The translations under genes were made by a program, and so were the position numbers. Shown piece by piece: positions 19,009-28,030 of a DNA stretch of 64,000 bases. Source of the stretch: Microcoleus vaginatus HSN003 (GTDB taxonomy: Bacteria; Cyanobacteriota; Cyanobacteriia; Cyanobacteriales; Microcoleaceae); the NCBI RefSeq assembly GCF_022701255.1, contig NZ_CP031705.1:1377501-1441500 (forward strand). Direction: 5' to 3'. Position 1 is the first letter of the stretch. Every line of letters begins with the position of its first letter. The notes beneath the pieces are model-generated. The model was given only the letters and a program-made list of their open reading frames with translations, did no database searches and was not told the origin of the DNA.

Positions 19009-19537
19009 GCCTTTATTCTAATTCTAAGATGTTTGATCCGGCTCCCGCTGCAACAAATATAGAAGCTTTCCATAACTGTCGGCTTGACTGTTATGACTCT
19101 GCTTTCTGTGTTTGTGCAGCCTGTCGGCGGGTCACTAGATATGTGAAAATATACCCAGATCTGACAGATTTCTATTTTCCTGTTTTCTACCCTTCGATCT
19201 GTACGGAATGAACTTTACCATTCTTTACCGGATGATAATCAATCCCATTCCCGCTAATTTTGACGGTTATTAGTAGGATGAAGCTTTTCTAGAGACCGCT
19301 TAGTGGCACCCCTCTTCTCACTGTGTGATGTTTCCTATTTAAGTTTGTGATCTTAACAAATTTTTATTTTGATACAAATCGGCCGATCGAGTGACGCCGA
19401 TCGCAAAAATTCAAAATCCCAAAATTATCACTCATAACATAGCTAAGAGTTTTCGAGTTTTTGCTCAAAAACTCCTTTTTCACAACACCTAGAGCCGCCC
19501 AGCGAAGTCTCTGGTTAAATTTATCCCACTTACCTGC
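19009..19537. other. intergenic region without a recognised gene
   Basis: This 529-bp stretch between two minus-strand genes has no convincing coding frame. It contains GATCG-rich (HIP1-like) patches and probably the promoter of the histidine kinase gene next to 19009. Confidence 0.5.
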
Positions 19538-20413
19538 TTACTTATTTTGTGCTTCCTCTTGGGCTTTATCGCTATTTTTGCGGTAAAGTGCCGTCCGGTT
19601 CTGAGCCGTTGTGTAGCGGGGGTGCTTGGAGGGCACGGCGGCCATCAAATCCGAAGCTTGCTGCCACTTAGCAGCTACGACTAACCAATCCTCGCGAGAT
19701 TGAGCGGTTTTGCCCTCGGTGGCTGCTTGTTCGGCGACTCGCACTGCTTGGGAAAAAGAGTCAACAGCAGAATTAACAGTCTCCTTAGAAATTTTCAAAG
19801 CAGGCTTTGCCTCCGAAGGAGGGGCAGTTGCCACTGCTTGGGTGGTGGCTTGTGTGCTGTTTGGCACTTGGGAATTGAGTCCTTTGTGGATGGCGGCCGC
19901 TACGGCGAGCAACAGCACCGTCAAGCTGATGCCGCCGACGATACCGCGCTGAAATTGCCGCGGTTGCTGCATCGATCGAGATACAGCCATTCTCGGCAAA
20001 GCCCGCTTGCCGGAGAGAGCTTGTCGTTCCTGATGGGCGGTGGCTAAACGCTTGAACAAATTCGGTTTTCTGAGTTTAATTTCTTGAGACCACAGCAGTT
20101 GATTCTCCGAATCCCGGCTAATTTCTTCCAGCCACAGCAGTTGGTGTTCTCGGACAAGCCGGGTGTTGATGTTGACTCGGCGAATATTTTGGGGCGAAAT
20201 GCGCTCCAAAATTTCTCGGACTCGATCAACCAAACTAAACTCTTCGAGCAGTTGGGGCGTTGCAGCTTCGCACAGCAGTTGCAGCACCCCGTCTGCAAAC
20301 ACAGCTCGGGCCCTGACCCCTACCTGTGCCAGTTCGTCATTAAGGATTTGAATAATCGATGCAACCGAGCCCTCGCGAGCTTGTCGAGCAATGTCATCTA
20401 TTGGATTTGCCAT
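19538..20413 (-). CDS. hypothetical membrane-anchored protein
   Basis: I do not recognise a named family for this 291-aa protein. The N-terminal 110 residues are a soluble region with VRARAVFADGVLQLLCEA and a charged stretch. One transmembrane segment follows at about 158-178 (GIVGGISLTVLLLAVAAA). The rest is a Ser/Thr/Ala-rich linker and an Ala-rich helical domain with DWLVVAAKWQQASDLMAAVP. Such a layout suggests a cytoplasmic N-terminus and an exported C-terminal helical domain. It is divergent from leuD and 178 bp away. Confidence 0.75.
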   Translation of the reverse strand: MANPIDDIARQAREGSVASIIQILNDELAQVGVRARAVFADGVLQLLCEAATPQLLEEFSLVDRVREILERISPQNIRRVNINTRLVREHQLLWLEEISRDSENQLLWSQEIKLRKPNLFKRLATAHQERQALSGKRALPRMAVSRSMQQPRQFQRGIVGGISLTVLLLAVAAAIHKGLNSQVPNSTQATTQAVATAPPSEAKPALKISKETVNSAVDSFSQAVRVAEQAATEGKTAQSREDWLVVAAKWQQASDLMAAVPSKHPRYTTAQNRTALYRKNSDKAQEEAQNK

Positions 20414-20591
20414 AAAACTATCTTGACGCTTAGCAATCTGTTAATTGTTAACCCAAAGTCTCGGATCTAATTTTTACTCATACAGGTTATCACTGACACC
20501 GCCAGGTTAAAATGAACAGATGCAAATCTTGCATACCGATCCACTTAAAATTATCACCACAGCATCGAGCGAGGCTAACAGGAAATAAACT

Positions 20592-21140
20592 ATGGGTAAA
20601 GTAATTAGCGGTCAAATTTTTGTTGTAGACGACAACATCGATACAGATCAAATTATCCCGGCCGAATACCTGACCCTGGTTCCCTCGAAGCCGGATGAGT
20701 ACGAGAAACTAGGCAGTTACGCTATGATTGGCTTGCCCGATCGCTACGGTAAGTTTATCGAATCCGGTGAACAGAAAACCCGGTATCCGATTATCATAGC
20801 GGGCGAAAATTTTGGCTGCGGTTCTTCGCGAGAGCACGCTCCGATAGCTCTCGGGGCCGCCGGCGTCACAGCGGTGGTGGCTTTGTCTTACGCCCGCATT
20901 TTCTTTCGCAATTGCTCGGCTACTGGCGAATTGTACCCGATGGAATCAGTCGATCGGCTCTGCGACTTGTTTGCTACGGGCCAAGAAGTGACGATCGATT
21001 TTACAGCAGAGCAAATTATCAACCACACTCTCGATCGAACTTGCTCGCTCAAACCTTTAGGAGAAGTAGGGCCTGTAATCGATGCCGGAGGGTTGTTTGA
21101 CTACGCGCGACAAACGGGAATGATTGCTGCTCGCTCTTAA
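20592..21140 (+). CDS. leuD: 3-isopropylmalate dehydratase small subunit
   Basis: LeuD pairs with the iron-sulfur LeuC subunit to isomerise 2- to 3-isopropylmalate in leucine synthesis. The 182-aa length fits the standalone swivel subunit. The family motif GCGSSREHAP lies at about residues 75-84 and the N-terminal DDNIDTDQIIPAEYL is typical. An RBS-like AGGA lies just upstream of ATG 20592. leuC is not in the window. Confidence 0.92.
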   Translation: MGKVISGQIFVVDDNIDTDQIIPAEYLTLVPSKPDEYEKLGSYAMIGLPDRYGKFIESGEQKTRYPIIIAGENFGCGSSREHAPIALGAAGVTAVVALSYARIFFRNCSATGELYPMESVDRLCDLFATGQEVTIDFTAEQIINHTLDRTCSLKPLGEVGPVIDAGGLFDYARQTGMIAARS

Positions 21141-21237
21141 CTGTTAAACCCCCTGCAATGTAGGGTGTACCATTGGGCGCACCTTACGAATATCTCCCAG
21201 CTCAAACCGCTCCCATCTAGGGTGCGCGGAAATTTTC

Positions 21238-21660
21238 TCAAATCGACTCAATAAAATTCAATAAAATACGCTGGTGAGCAATGCCAAAAGGTCGCACATC
21301 TCCTGACTGCTCAGAATAGCATTTGCCAGCCCTAATCTGCTCGGGTGTCAACAACTTCATATCCCAACCTTCAAGCAAAACTAAATCCTTGACATCTGCA
21401 CTAAGTTGTGAGTGAAAAACGTGGCGAACAACATCTTTTTCGACATCGCAACAGAAAAAAGAAACACTTGCAGGAGCATAGCCAATTTCCTCTGATAATT
21501 CCCGTACTACAGCAACTTCCGGTGTTTCCCCCGGTTCCAAGTGTCCTCCAAACAAAGCCCAATGTCCCGGATACCTGATATGAGGAATATCGTCTCGCAA
21601 CTGGCAGAGAAACTTGCCGTCTTGGTACAAAATCGCGATCGCAACGTGAATTTTAGTCAT
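21238..21660 (-). CDS. Nudix hydrolase
   Basis: A 140-aa Nudix protein that would hydrolyse a nucleoside diphosphate derivative. The full Nudix box is present: GGHLEPGETPEVAVVREL followed by SEEIG (about residues 38-61). N-terminal MTKIHVAIAILYQDGKFLCQ is the usual first strand. The substrate cannot be told from sequence. A 98-bp gap separates it from the convergent leuD, containing a degenerate AGGGTGCGC repeat. Confidence 0.85.
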   Translation of the reverse strand: MTKIHVAIAILYQDGKFLCQLRDDIPHIRYPGHWALFGGHLEPGETPEVAVVRELSEEIGYAPASVSFFCCDVEKDVVRHVFHSQLSADVKDLVLLEGWDMKLLTPEQIRAGKCYSEQSGDVRPFGIAHQRILLNFIESI

Positions 21661-21881
21661 GTGTTAGAAAGAAAAGAGAAGGAAAAAAGTGCTGTAGGAG
21701 CGGGTTCACCAACATCTGTAAAATTAACCAAAAATATAGGTAAACCCGCCCAGACCATAATATTATGGTTAATGAACTTTGAAGATAAATAAACAGATCC
21801 AAATCGCCCAAGCACAACTATAAACCTTTGATTTGTAGGAAATAGAATTACTTATTGAAATAAATTAGCAGCTTAGTATTT

Positions 21882-22307
21882 TTATTTATTAGCCGCTGGA
21901 GTGCGCTTTAATTGCTCCATTTCCTCAACATAAACTTCACCTAAATCCTTTCCTGCCAATTCCTTCAGAGTAATACTCTTGTAGCGGACTTCTCCCTTCA
22001 GCAACACTTCATCGCCAAGCTGGGGCAAATCTTGCGTGGTTAAAATCCAAATACTCCCAGTACCATCCTCAAGTTGATAAGCCGCATTCCCCACAAACGG
22101 AGCGCGATTTTCCACCTTTCCCCGGAGATAAACTTCAGCATCCACTTGCCGCTTTTGTTGAACGTCGCCAATGCTAGCCACATTAAAACCAAGATTAAGT
22201 TGAGACAGAGGTAAATTGCCACAACTGAAAAAACCGCTGGCGAGGATTAGCGATAAAGAGCCGGTGCAGAATCTTTGAACCCAAACTTGCTTAATTGCAG
22301 TAGTCAT
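21882..22307 (-). CDS. putative lipoprotein with OB-fold-like domain
   Basis: A 141-aa protein of unknown function. The N-terminus has basic residues, a hydrophobic stretch and a lipobox-like FFSCG (Cys about 29), suggesting lipid attachment. The remainder (about 45-130: VYLRGKVENRAPFVG, YQLEDGTGSIWILT, LGDEVLLKGEVRY) looks like a nucleic-acid-binding-type OB fold such as those found in many exported cyanobacterial proteins. The fold assignment is inference. Confidence 0.7.
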   Translation of the reverse strand: MTTAIKQVWVQRFCTGSLSLILASGFFSCGNLPLSQLNLGFNVASIGDVQQKRQVDAEVYLRGKVENRAPFVGNAAYQLEDGTGSIWILTTQDLPQLGDEVLLKGEVRYKSITLKELAGKDLGEVYVEEMEQLKRTPAANK

Positions 22308-22451
22308 TGGTCAACTGATTTGAGATGTGAGATACGACTTACTTTAACAGAATCCCAAGAATCGATCGCAAGTAAGAAATTTCTCTAGTGTAGTCCTTGG
22401 CGGGGATTAAGCTAGAATCTAAAATCGTCCGCCCCTAACCCAGAGTCTACA

Positions 22452-23321
22452 ATGGATGCCAAAACTGCTCAAATACTAGATGGCAAAGCTTTAGCGACAA
22501 AGATTCAAACCGAGCTGAGCGATCGAGTTCGCGCCCTACAACCCCAAAAGGGGCGTCCTCCCGGACTTGCGGTGCTGATGGTGGGCGACAACCCAGCTAG
22601 CGCAGCCTATGTTCGCAACAAAGAGCGAGCCTGCGCTAAAGTTGGCATAGCTTCCTTCGGCCAGCATTACCCCGCAAACGCTACTCAAGCCGAACTAGAA
22701 CTTGCAATTCGTGCGCTCAACGAGGACGATCGAGTAGACGGCATTTTAGTTCAATTACCGCTACCAGAACACTTAGATGCAATTGGGCTGCTGTACCAAA
22801 TTGCTCCCGACAAAGATGCTGACGGACTTCACCCTGTAAATTTAGGCCGTCTCGTGCGCGGGGAGCAAGGTTTGCGGAGTTGTACTCCCGCCGGAGTGAT
22901 GCGGTTATTGCAGGAATACCAGATTGATTTAAAAGGAAAAAATGCCGTTGTTTTGGGACGGAGTATTTTGGTAGGTAAACCGATGGCGCTGATGCTGTTA
23001 GAAGCCGATTGTACTGTTACGGTAGCTCATTCGCGATCGCAAAACCTAGAATCGATTACAAATCAAGCCGATATTTTAATAGCCGCAGTCGGCCGCACAG
23101 AAATGATTACAGCTAATATGGTCAAACCTGGATCAGTAGTAATTGATGTCGGTATTAACCGCGTCGTCAATCCAGACGGTACGAGTCGTTTGGCCGGAGA
23201 TGTGGATTTTAATGCTGTTAAAACAGTAGCCGAATTTATCACGCCGGTGCCGGGAGGAATCGGGCCGATGACTGTTGCTATGCTTTTGGAAAATACCGTT
23301 TCGAGTTACAGTATCAAGTAG
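22452..23321 (+). CDS. folD: bifunctional methylenetetrahydrofolate dehydrogenase/cyclohydrolase
   Basis: FolD interconverts 5,10-methylene- and 10-formyltetrahydrofolate with NADP, feeding purine and formyl-Met synthesis. The 289-aa sequence shows [15 protein letters not shown] (about residues 95-109), [13 protein letters not shown], the nucleotide-binding [14 protein letters not shown] and the C-terminal [16 protein letters not shown]. The catalytic Lys lies in [11 protein letters not shown]. It converges on the methyltransferase gene, with a hairpin between. Confidence 0.95.
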   Translation: MDAKTAQILDGKALATKIQTELSDRVRALQPQKGRPPGLAVLMVGDNPASAAYVRNKERACAKVGIASFGQHYPANATQAELELAIRALNEDDRVDGILVQLPLPEHLDAIGLLYQIAPDKDADGLHPVNLGRLVRGEQGLRSCTPAGVMRLLQEYQIDLKGKNAVVLGRSILVGKPMALMLLEADCTVTVAHSRSQNLESITNQADILIAAVGRTEMITANMVKPGSVVIDVGINRVVNPDGTSRLAGDVDFNAVKTVAEFITPVPGGIGPMTVAMLLENTVSSYSIK

Positions 23322-23348
23322 TCATTAGCCATGACAAATAAACCTAAC

Positions 23349-23413
23349 GTAGGGTGCGTCGCTGCTGAAATTTTCGATCGTATTTGAAGATTTGCGCTCG
23401 CGACGCACCCTAC
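23349..23413. terminator. bidirectional hairpin between folD and methyltransferase
   Basis: Perfect 13-bp arms GTAGGGTGCGTCG and CGACGCACCCTAC, separated by 39 bases, lie between two convergent genes. The right arm covers the stop codon of the methyltransferase. The GACGCACCCTAC sequence recurs at 43181 and 55994, so it is a dispersed repeat that may have been used as a terminator. Confidence 0.6.
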
Positions 23414-24174
23414 AGTTTGACAGCAACAACGCGAATTCGGCGATAATCTGCACTCCAATTACCATCGCGGTACAGCGCCGATCGCAAACGCTCTTCAACT
23501 GCGTTAATTACGTCCGATCGCACATCATCAGACAACCCCGACAAAAACCCGCCAGCAAACATTTCAATCCAATTTACCATACCCGCGCTGCCACCTTCTA
23601 GGGGAGTCGGTCGATCGAACAAAACCGCATAACCCACATCAAATCCCTGCTTTTCCAAAAGCCCAGCATACTCGCCAATACTCGGAAAATACCAAGGATT
23701 AAGCGATTCAGGCTCCTGGCAGCCAATTTCCGACAAAACACTCAAAAGCGCCCGGACGATCGCCCCCACGTTCCCTTTACCCCCAAACTCAGCCACAAAA
23801 CGTCCTCCCGGCTTCAAAGCTTTTTCCACACAATTAATCACAGCATCCGGCTGTTTAATCCAGTGCAAAACCGCATTAGAAAACACCGCATCTAACGGCT
23901 CTTCTACTTGAAAACTCCTTGCATCTGCGGCAGCGAAGTTAATGTGAGGATAGTTAACTTTTGCCGTGGAAATCATCGACAAAGATGAATCAATACCTTG
24001 CACAAAAGCACCACTTTGAGCAATCTTTTCAGTTAACTGCCCCGTACCGCAGCCCAAATCCAGAATTTGTTCACCAGCCTTCGGAGCGAGTAACTCCACA
24101 ATTGATTCACCGTACTGCCAAACAAAAGCATGATTTTTCTCATAAAGCACTGAATTCCAAAAATCTTGTGACAT
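23410..24174 (-). CDS. class I SAM-dependent methyltransferase
   Basis: A 254-aa methyltransferase of the trans-aconitate/UbiE-like group. Motif I is ILDLGCGTGQLTEKIA (about residues 37-52), the acidic loop VQGIDSSLSM follows, and LDAVFSNAVLHWI and ALKPGGRFVAEFGG are motifs II and III. The substrate is unknown, probably a small molecule. The GNAT gene lies 59 bp upstream on the same strand, so the two may be cotranscribed. Confidence 0.88.
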   Translation of the reverse strand: MSQDFWNSVLYEKNHAFVWQYGESIVELLAPKAGEQILDLGCGTGQLTEKIAQSGAFVQGIDSSLSMISTAKVNYPHINFAAADARSFQVEEPLDAVFSNAVLHWIKQPDAVINCVEKALKPGGRFVAEFGGKGNVGAIVRALLSVLSEIGCQEPESLNPWYFPSIGEYAGLLEKQGFDVGYAVLFDRPTPLEGGSAGMVNWIEMFAGGFLSGLSDDVRSDVINAVEERLRSALYRDGNWSADYRRIRVVAVKL

Positions 24175-24179
24175 CTCTT

Positions 24180-24232
24180 CTCTCCTCTTCTATTCTCTTC
24201 GCGTTCTTCGCGCCTTTGCGGTTCGTTATTAA
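24180..24232. repeat. dispersed CTTCGCG-type repeat
   Basis: TTCTCTTCGCGTTCTTCGCG and the following TTTGCGGTTCGTT recur almost unchanged at 39168-39212, both times just beside a protein-coding end. It is a common kind of dispersed cyanobacterial repeat. Confidence 0.7.
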
Positions 24233-24233
24233 A

Positions 24234-24722
24234 TCATTTGCCAGCAAGCAGATTAATTCCATCCCCATCAATACGGCAAACCCTAATATTTTCCAAAATG
24301 CGCGCTCCCTGCTTTTGGTAAAAAGCAATACCCGGCGCATTGGCAGTATTAACAGTCCATTCCATACGCCCGCAATTTGTGGACTCAGCAATTTGTGCCA
24401 AATACTTTAACAGCGCTGTACCGACTCCCATACCGCGCATAGGAGCTAGCACAAATAAATCATCAAGCCAAAGACACGGCTGCGTCAATAAACTTGAATA
24501 GGATGAATAGACAAGAGCAAATCCTACCGCTTTTCCCGCAACTTCAGCCAACAAAACCCGCACTAGCGGAGGCTGGCAAAGTAACGTTTGCTGCAATTTA
24601 TCTGCTGTTGCTCCCAACAAATTTTTACATCCATCGAACTCGCTTTTTTGTGAAATAAAATCCACAATTAATTCCAAATCTGCCAGCTCTGCTTCTCTAA
24701 TTTTGATATCCAAATTACCCAT
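24234..24722 (-). CDS. GNAT-family N-acetyltransferase
   Basis: A 162-aa acetyltransferase that would move acetyl from acetyl-CoA to an amine. The acetyl-CoA-binding motif A is visible as LDDLFVLAPMRGMGVGTALL (about residues 88-107), with the Q/RxxGxG/A core RGMGVG. The ANAPGIAFYQKQGAR segment is motif B. Substrate unknown. It starts 112 bp from the divergent LysR gene. Confidence 0.87.
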   Translation of the reverse strand: MGNLDIKIREAELADLELIVDFISQKSEFDGCKNLLGATADKLQQTLLCQPPLVRVLLAEVAGKAVGFALVYSSYSSLLTQPCLWLDDLFVLAPMRGMGVGTALLKYLAQIAESTNCGRMEWTVNTANAPGIAFYQKQGARILENIRVCRIDGDGINLLAGK

Positions 24723-24833
24723 TGTTTAATTCTCAATTTCGCCTATTAATCACTGTATGAAATGTCTTCATAAATGTCCAATATATGTTTAACTAACAAC
24801 TTATACTTTTAAAATATAAATGATTGGGGAGCT

Positions 24834-25721
24834 ATGGAACTTCGGCATTTGCGTTATTTCATTGCAGTTGCAGAGGAATTGAATTTCACTCGTGCAGCCG
24901 AAAAACTGCATATTGCCCAACCTCCGCTGAGCCAACAAATCCAGCATTTAGAGGCAGAGTTGGGGTTTCAACTGTTTCGCCGCACCAAGCGGACGGTGCA
25001 TTTAACGGCAGCGGGACAGGTTTTTTTCGAGGAAGCCGGGAAAATTCTGCAGCAAGTCGATCGAGCAATTCAACTCGGCCGACAAACCAGTCGGGGCGAA
25101 CTCGGCCAACTGACGATCGGCTTTGTGAGTTCTGCTGCACACAACGTGGTTCCAGCCATTTTGCAGGCCTTTCGCACTCGGTGTCCCGCCGTCACGCTGG
25201 AACTGCACGAACTGACGACAAACGAACAGTTGCAGCGACTGCGGTTCGGGCAAATTGATATCGGCTTCGTGCGTCCTCCGGTTGAGGAAGATGGGATAAA
25301 TTCTGAAATCGTTTTTCGAGAACCGCTGATCGTGGCACTTCCAGAAACGCATCCGGCGGCTGATCGCACGCATCTTGAATTACGCGAACTTTCCACCCAA
25401 CCGTTCATTTTATTTCCGCGTTCCCAGGCTCCGGGATTGTACGATGCGATCGTCAGTCTTTGTCAGCAAGCCGGTTTTAGCCCTCGCGCGGCTCAAGAAG
25501 CAATTCAAATGCAAACCATTGTGAGTCTGGTAGCCGCCGAGATGGGAGTGGCGATCGTCCCGGCGTCGATGCAAAATTTCCAGCGCAGCGGCGTCGTTTA
25601 CAAAGCGTTACCAGAATCAACCTGCATTGTGGCGATCGCTCTAATTTGGCGCAGCGATCCAACGGCTGCGGTGCAGCGGTTTTTGGAAGTCGCCAGACAC
25701 ATCAGCGGATTTCATATTTGA
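24834..25721 (+). CDS. LysR-family transcriptional regulator
   Basis: A 295-aa LTTR. The N-terminal winged helix-turn-helix is standard: MELRHLRYFIAVAEELNF then TRAAEKLHIAQPPLSQQI, and a dimerisation helix follows. Residues from about 90 on form the periplasmic-binding-protein-like effector domain. LTTRs often control the divergent neighbour, here the GNAT/methyltransferase pair, from the shared 112-bp intergenic region; this is inference. Confidence 0.92.
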   Translation: MELRHLRYFIAVAEELNFTRAAEKLHIAQPPLSQQIQHLEAELGFQLFRRTKRTVHLTAAGQVFFEEAGKILQQVDRAIQLGRQTSRGELGQLTIGFVSSAAHNVVPAILQAFRTRCPAVTLELHELTTNEQLQRLRFGQIDIGFVRPPVEEDGINSEIVFREPLIVALPETHPAADRTHLELRELSTQPFILFPRSQAPGLYDAIVSLCQQAGFSPRAAQEAIQMQTIVSLVAAEMGVAIVPASMQNFQRSGVVYKALPESTCIVAIALIWRSDPTAAVQRFLEVARHISGFHI

Positions 25722-25911
25722 GATTGTAAATTTTAGATTGACTGGTAATTTGACAAAGTTATCAAAACTCAAAGATTTTCTGTGCAACAACACCCGTAGA
25801 ATGATTAATTGGTGCTCGGAGTTCGAGCAACTACTGCCGTAAAAGTCGGCACGATGCGACCTGAACGGCTCACAATATCCCACATAACTATTCAGTACAA
25901 GAGAGCAAGGG

Positions 25912-26838
25912 ATGGTATTGGCAACAGAAATGGGTTCGTCCCAACCGGAATCCTCTTTCGACTTATCTACTTATCTAGTCAATCGAAAAGAGGCGATCGA
26001 GGTAGCTCTCGACAGTGCACTCCCGGTCATCTACCCAGAGAAAATTTACGAAGCAATGCGCTACTCGCTGCTAGCGGGGGGCAAGCGCCTGCGTCCGATC
26101 CTGTGTCTGGCTAGCTGCGAACTGGCTGGCGGCACTACATCTATGGCAATTCCGACAGCTTGCGCTTTGGAAATGATCCACACGATGTCGCTGATTCACG
26201 ACGATTTGCCGGCAATGGACAATGACGACTACCGGCGTGGCAAACTAACGAACCACAAAGTCTACGGCGAGGATATCGCCATTTTGGCTGGCGATGGTTT
26301 GCTGACCTATGCTTTTGAATTTATCGCTACTAAAACTGAGAACGTACCCCCCCAACAGGTGTTGCAGACGATCGCCCATTTAGCGCGGGCATCGGGTGCT
26401 GCTGGACTCGTAGGCGGTCAGGTGGTTGATTTGGAATCGGAAGGAAAGACAGATGTTTCTCTGGAAACTTTGAATTACATTCACGCTCACAAAACTGGGG
26501 CGCTGTTAGAAGCCTGCGTAGTTTGTGGGGCAATTCTGGCTGGGGCCTCGGCTGCGGATTTGCAGCGGCTGTCTCGTTTCGCTCAAAATATTGGGCTGGC
26601 TTTCCAGATCATTGACGACATTCTGGATATTACTGCTACCCAAGAAGAACTGGGCAAAACTGCTGGCAAAGATGTTCAAGCAGGAAAAGTCACTTATCCG
26701 AGTTTGTGGGGAATTGAGGAGTCTCGGCGCCAAGCTTCGCAGCTTGTTGCTGATGCTAAGGATCAATTGGCAGTGTTTGGGAGCAAAGCTCTACCGCTGC
26801 TGGCAATCGCCGATTTTATTACCAGCCGCAGTAACTAG
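25912..26838 (+). CDS. crtE: geranylgeranyl diphosphate synthase
   Basis: This trans-prenyltransferase condenses IPP with allylic diphosphates to GGPP, the precursor of carotenoids, phytol and plastoquinone. The 308-aa protein carries the first Asp-rich motif DDLPAMDND (about residue 97) and the second DDILD (about 236), plus GGKRLRP near the N-terminus. The short chain upstream of the first Asp motif, with small residues in the MSLIH segment, fits cyanobacterial CrtE. The DUF212 gene follows after 14 bp, a gene order I associate with cyanobacteria. Confidence 0.92.
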   Translation: MVLATEMGSSQPESSFDLSTYLVNRKEAIEVALDSALPVIYPEKIYEAMRYSLLAGGKRLRPILCLASCELAGGTTSMAIPTACALEMIHTMSLIHDDLPAMDNDDYRRGKLTNHKVYGEDIAILAGDGLLTYAFEFIATKTENVPPQQVLQTIAHLARASGAAGLVGGQVVDLESEGKTDVSLETLNYIHAHKTGALLEACVVCGAILAGASAADLQRLSRFAQNIGLAFQIIDDILDITATQEELGKTAGKDVQAGKVTYPSLWGIEESRRQASQLVADAKDQLAVFGSKALPLLAIADFITSRSN

Positions 26839-26852
26839 AAATACCAAACACT

Positions 26853-27311
26853 ATGCAGGAAATTTGCAGCGGCATCTTAAACAATCATGTACTCGTGGTT
26901 GCTTTGCTCGCTTGTCTGGCGGCTCAGATCATGAAGCTGCCGATCGAGTTGGTCAAAAATCGCAAGTTTAATCTTCGGTATTTGGTAACAACGGGGGGAA
27001 TGCCCAGCGCTCACTCGTCTTTTGTGGGCGCTTTGGCTGCTGGAGTGGGACAAACGATGGGATGGGAAAGTCCGGATTTTGCGATCGCTGCGATCTTTGC
27101 AATTATTGTGATGTACGACGCAGCAGGCGTCCGCCAAGCAGCAGGCAAGCAAGCTCGCATCCTCAACCAAATTATTGATGAGTTTTTTGAGGAAGATCAC
27201 AACCTTAATGAGGCTCGCCTGAAAGAGTTGCTGGGACACACTCCTTTTCAAGTGCTTGTAGGTTTGGGGCTGGGAATTACTATTGCTTGGATCGCAGGGC
27301 CTGCATATTAG
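26853..27311 (+). CDS. divergent PAP2-family membrane protein (DUF212)
   Basis: A 152-aa membrane protein of the YuiD/DUF212 family, related to acid phosphatase/haloperoxidase proteins. The hallmark TTGGMPSAHSSFVGALAAG (about residues 48-66) holds the phosphatase-like SxH signature, and MYDAAGVRQAAGKQA follows. Three or four hydrophobic helices are visible. Close linkage to crtE suggests a link with prenyl diphosphate or lipid phosphate metabolism, but the substrate is unproven. Confidence 0.85.
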   Translation: MQEICSGILNNHVLVVALLACLAAQIMKLPIELVKNRKFNLRYLVTTGGMPSAHSSFVGALAAGVGQTMGWESPDFAIAAIFAIIVMYDAAGVRQAAGKQARILNQIIDEFFEEDHNLNEARLKELLGHTPFQVLVGLGLGITIAWIAGPAY

Positions 27312-27350
27312 TTAACTGTTAACTGTTAACTGTTGCCTGTTAACTAATGA

Positions 27351-27854
27351 CTACTGACCGAATTCTGCTTGCAGAATATCGTCATTATCATCGGCGATAG
27401 TGGCGACAATAGTAATAACCCGAGAAATTTCCCCGGTCGAGATTTCCGCCATCGTCCGAGTCGATACTACGGCAACTTGATTATCAACAATCGCAAAATG
27501 AGATTCCAAAGTAGACAGCCAATTCATTTCTAGGATTTTCCGCATTAATTGAGCTTCATTCTTCGCTGGCAACTGCAGTACAAAAGCCCAAACAGTCAAA
27601 GTATCATCTTCGGTTTCGCCCGTAAGTTGCACGAACACTTCGACACTGCCGTACTTAAACTTCCAAAGATGTCCGCCAGCTTCACTTTGACCGACCATCA
27701 CTTTTTGGTCTACAGCCATGCTGGCGATGACAGTTTCAATTTCTTCTGCATAGGTGACGGCTGTGGCTTTTTCGACCTGCTCGGAGGCGATCGCGCTTTC
27801 CCTCGATTGGCTTTCTGCGGAAGCTGTTTGTATGTTCGGCTCGCTGGTAGTCAT
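27351..27854 (-). CDS. YbjN domain-containing protein
   Basis: A 167-aa protein with a disordered Ser/Glu/Ala-rich N-terminus (about 1-32) and a YbjN/secretion-chaperone-like alpha-beta domain (WKFKYGSVEVFVQLTG, LMRKILEMNWLSTLESHFAIVD). Members lack a known enzymatic role and are associated with chaperone-like or stress functions. Convergent with the DUF212 gene; the 39-bp gap holds degenerate TGTTAAC heptamers. Confidence 0.8.
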   Translation of the reverse strand: MTTSEPNIQTASAESQSRESAIASEQVEKATAVTYAEEIETVIASMAVDQKVMVGQSEAGGHLWKFKYGSVEVFVQLTGETEDDTLTVWAFVLQLPAKNEAQLMRKILEMNWLSTLESHFAIVDNQVAVVSTRTMAEISTGEISRVITIVATIADDNDDILQAEFGQ

Positions 27855-27925
27855 GATTATATTTAGATGGAAAACTATTCCAATAATCAGTTTACTTGCT
27901 AAAGCTTAAAATTATGACTTTAAAT

Positions 27926-27958
27926 AACTGGTTCCGAGGCTATGCCTGGGAACCAGTA
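27926..27958. repeat. ACTGGTTCC hairpin repeat
   Basis: A compact hairpin of CTGGTTCC-GAGGC paired with GCCT-GGGAACCAG around a three-base loop. It lies upstream of the YbjN gene start and downstream of the ferritin-like gene end, and could act as terminator for the latter. Confidence 0.6.
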
Positions 27959-28030
27959 TATCTCGCTTGTTTGCGGAGGCAGGCGCAAGTTTGACTTGCA
28001 GAGCGGTTTCAACTAGGTGTGCGATCGTTT

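Noticed and set aside
19029-19211. 60-aa Cys-rich plus-strand frame
   Set aside because: Lies in an intergenic region without RBS and with composition of random sequence.
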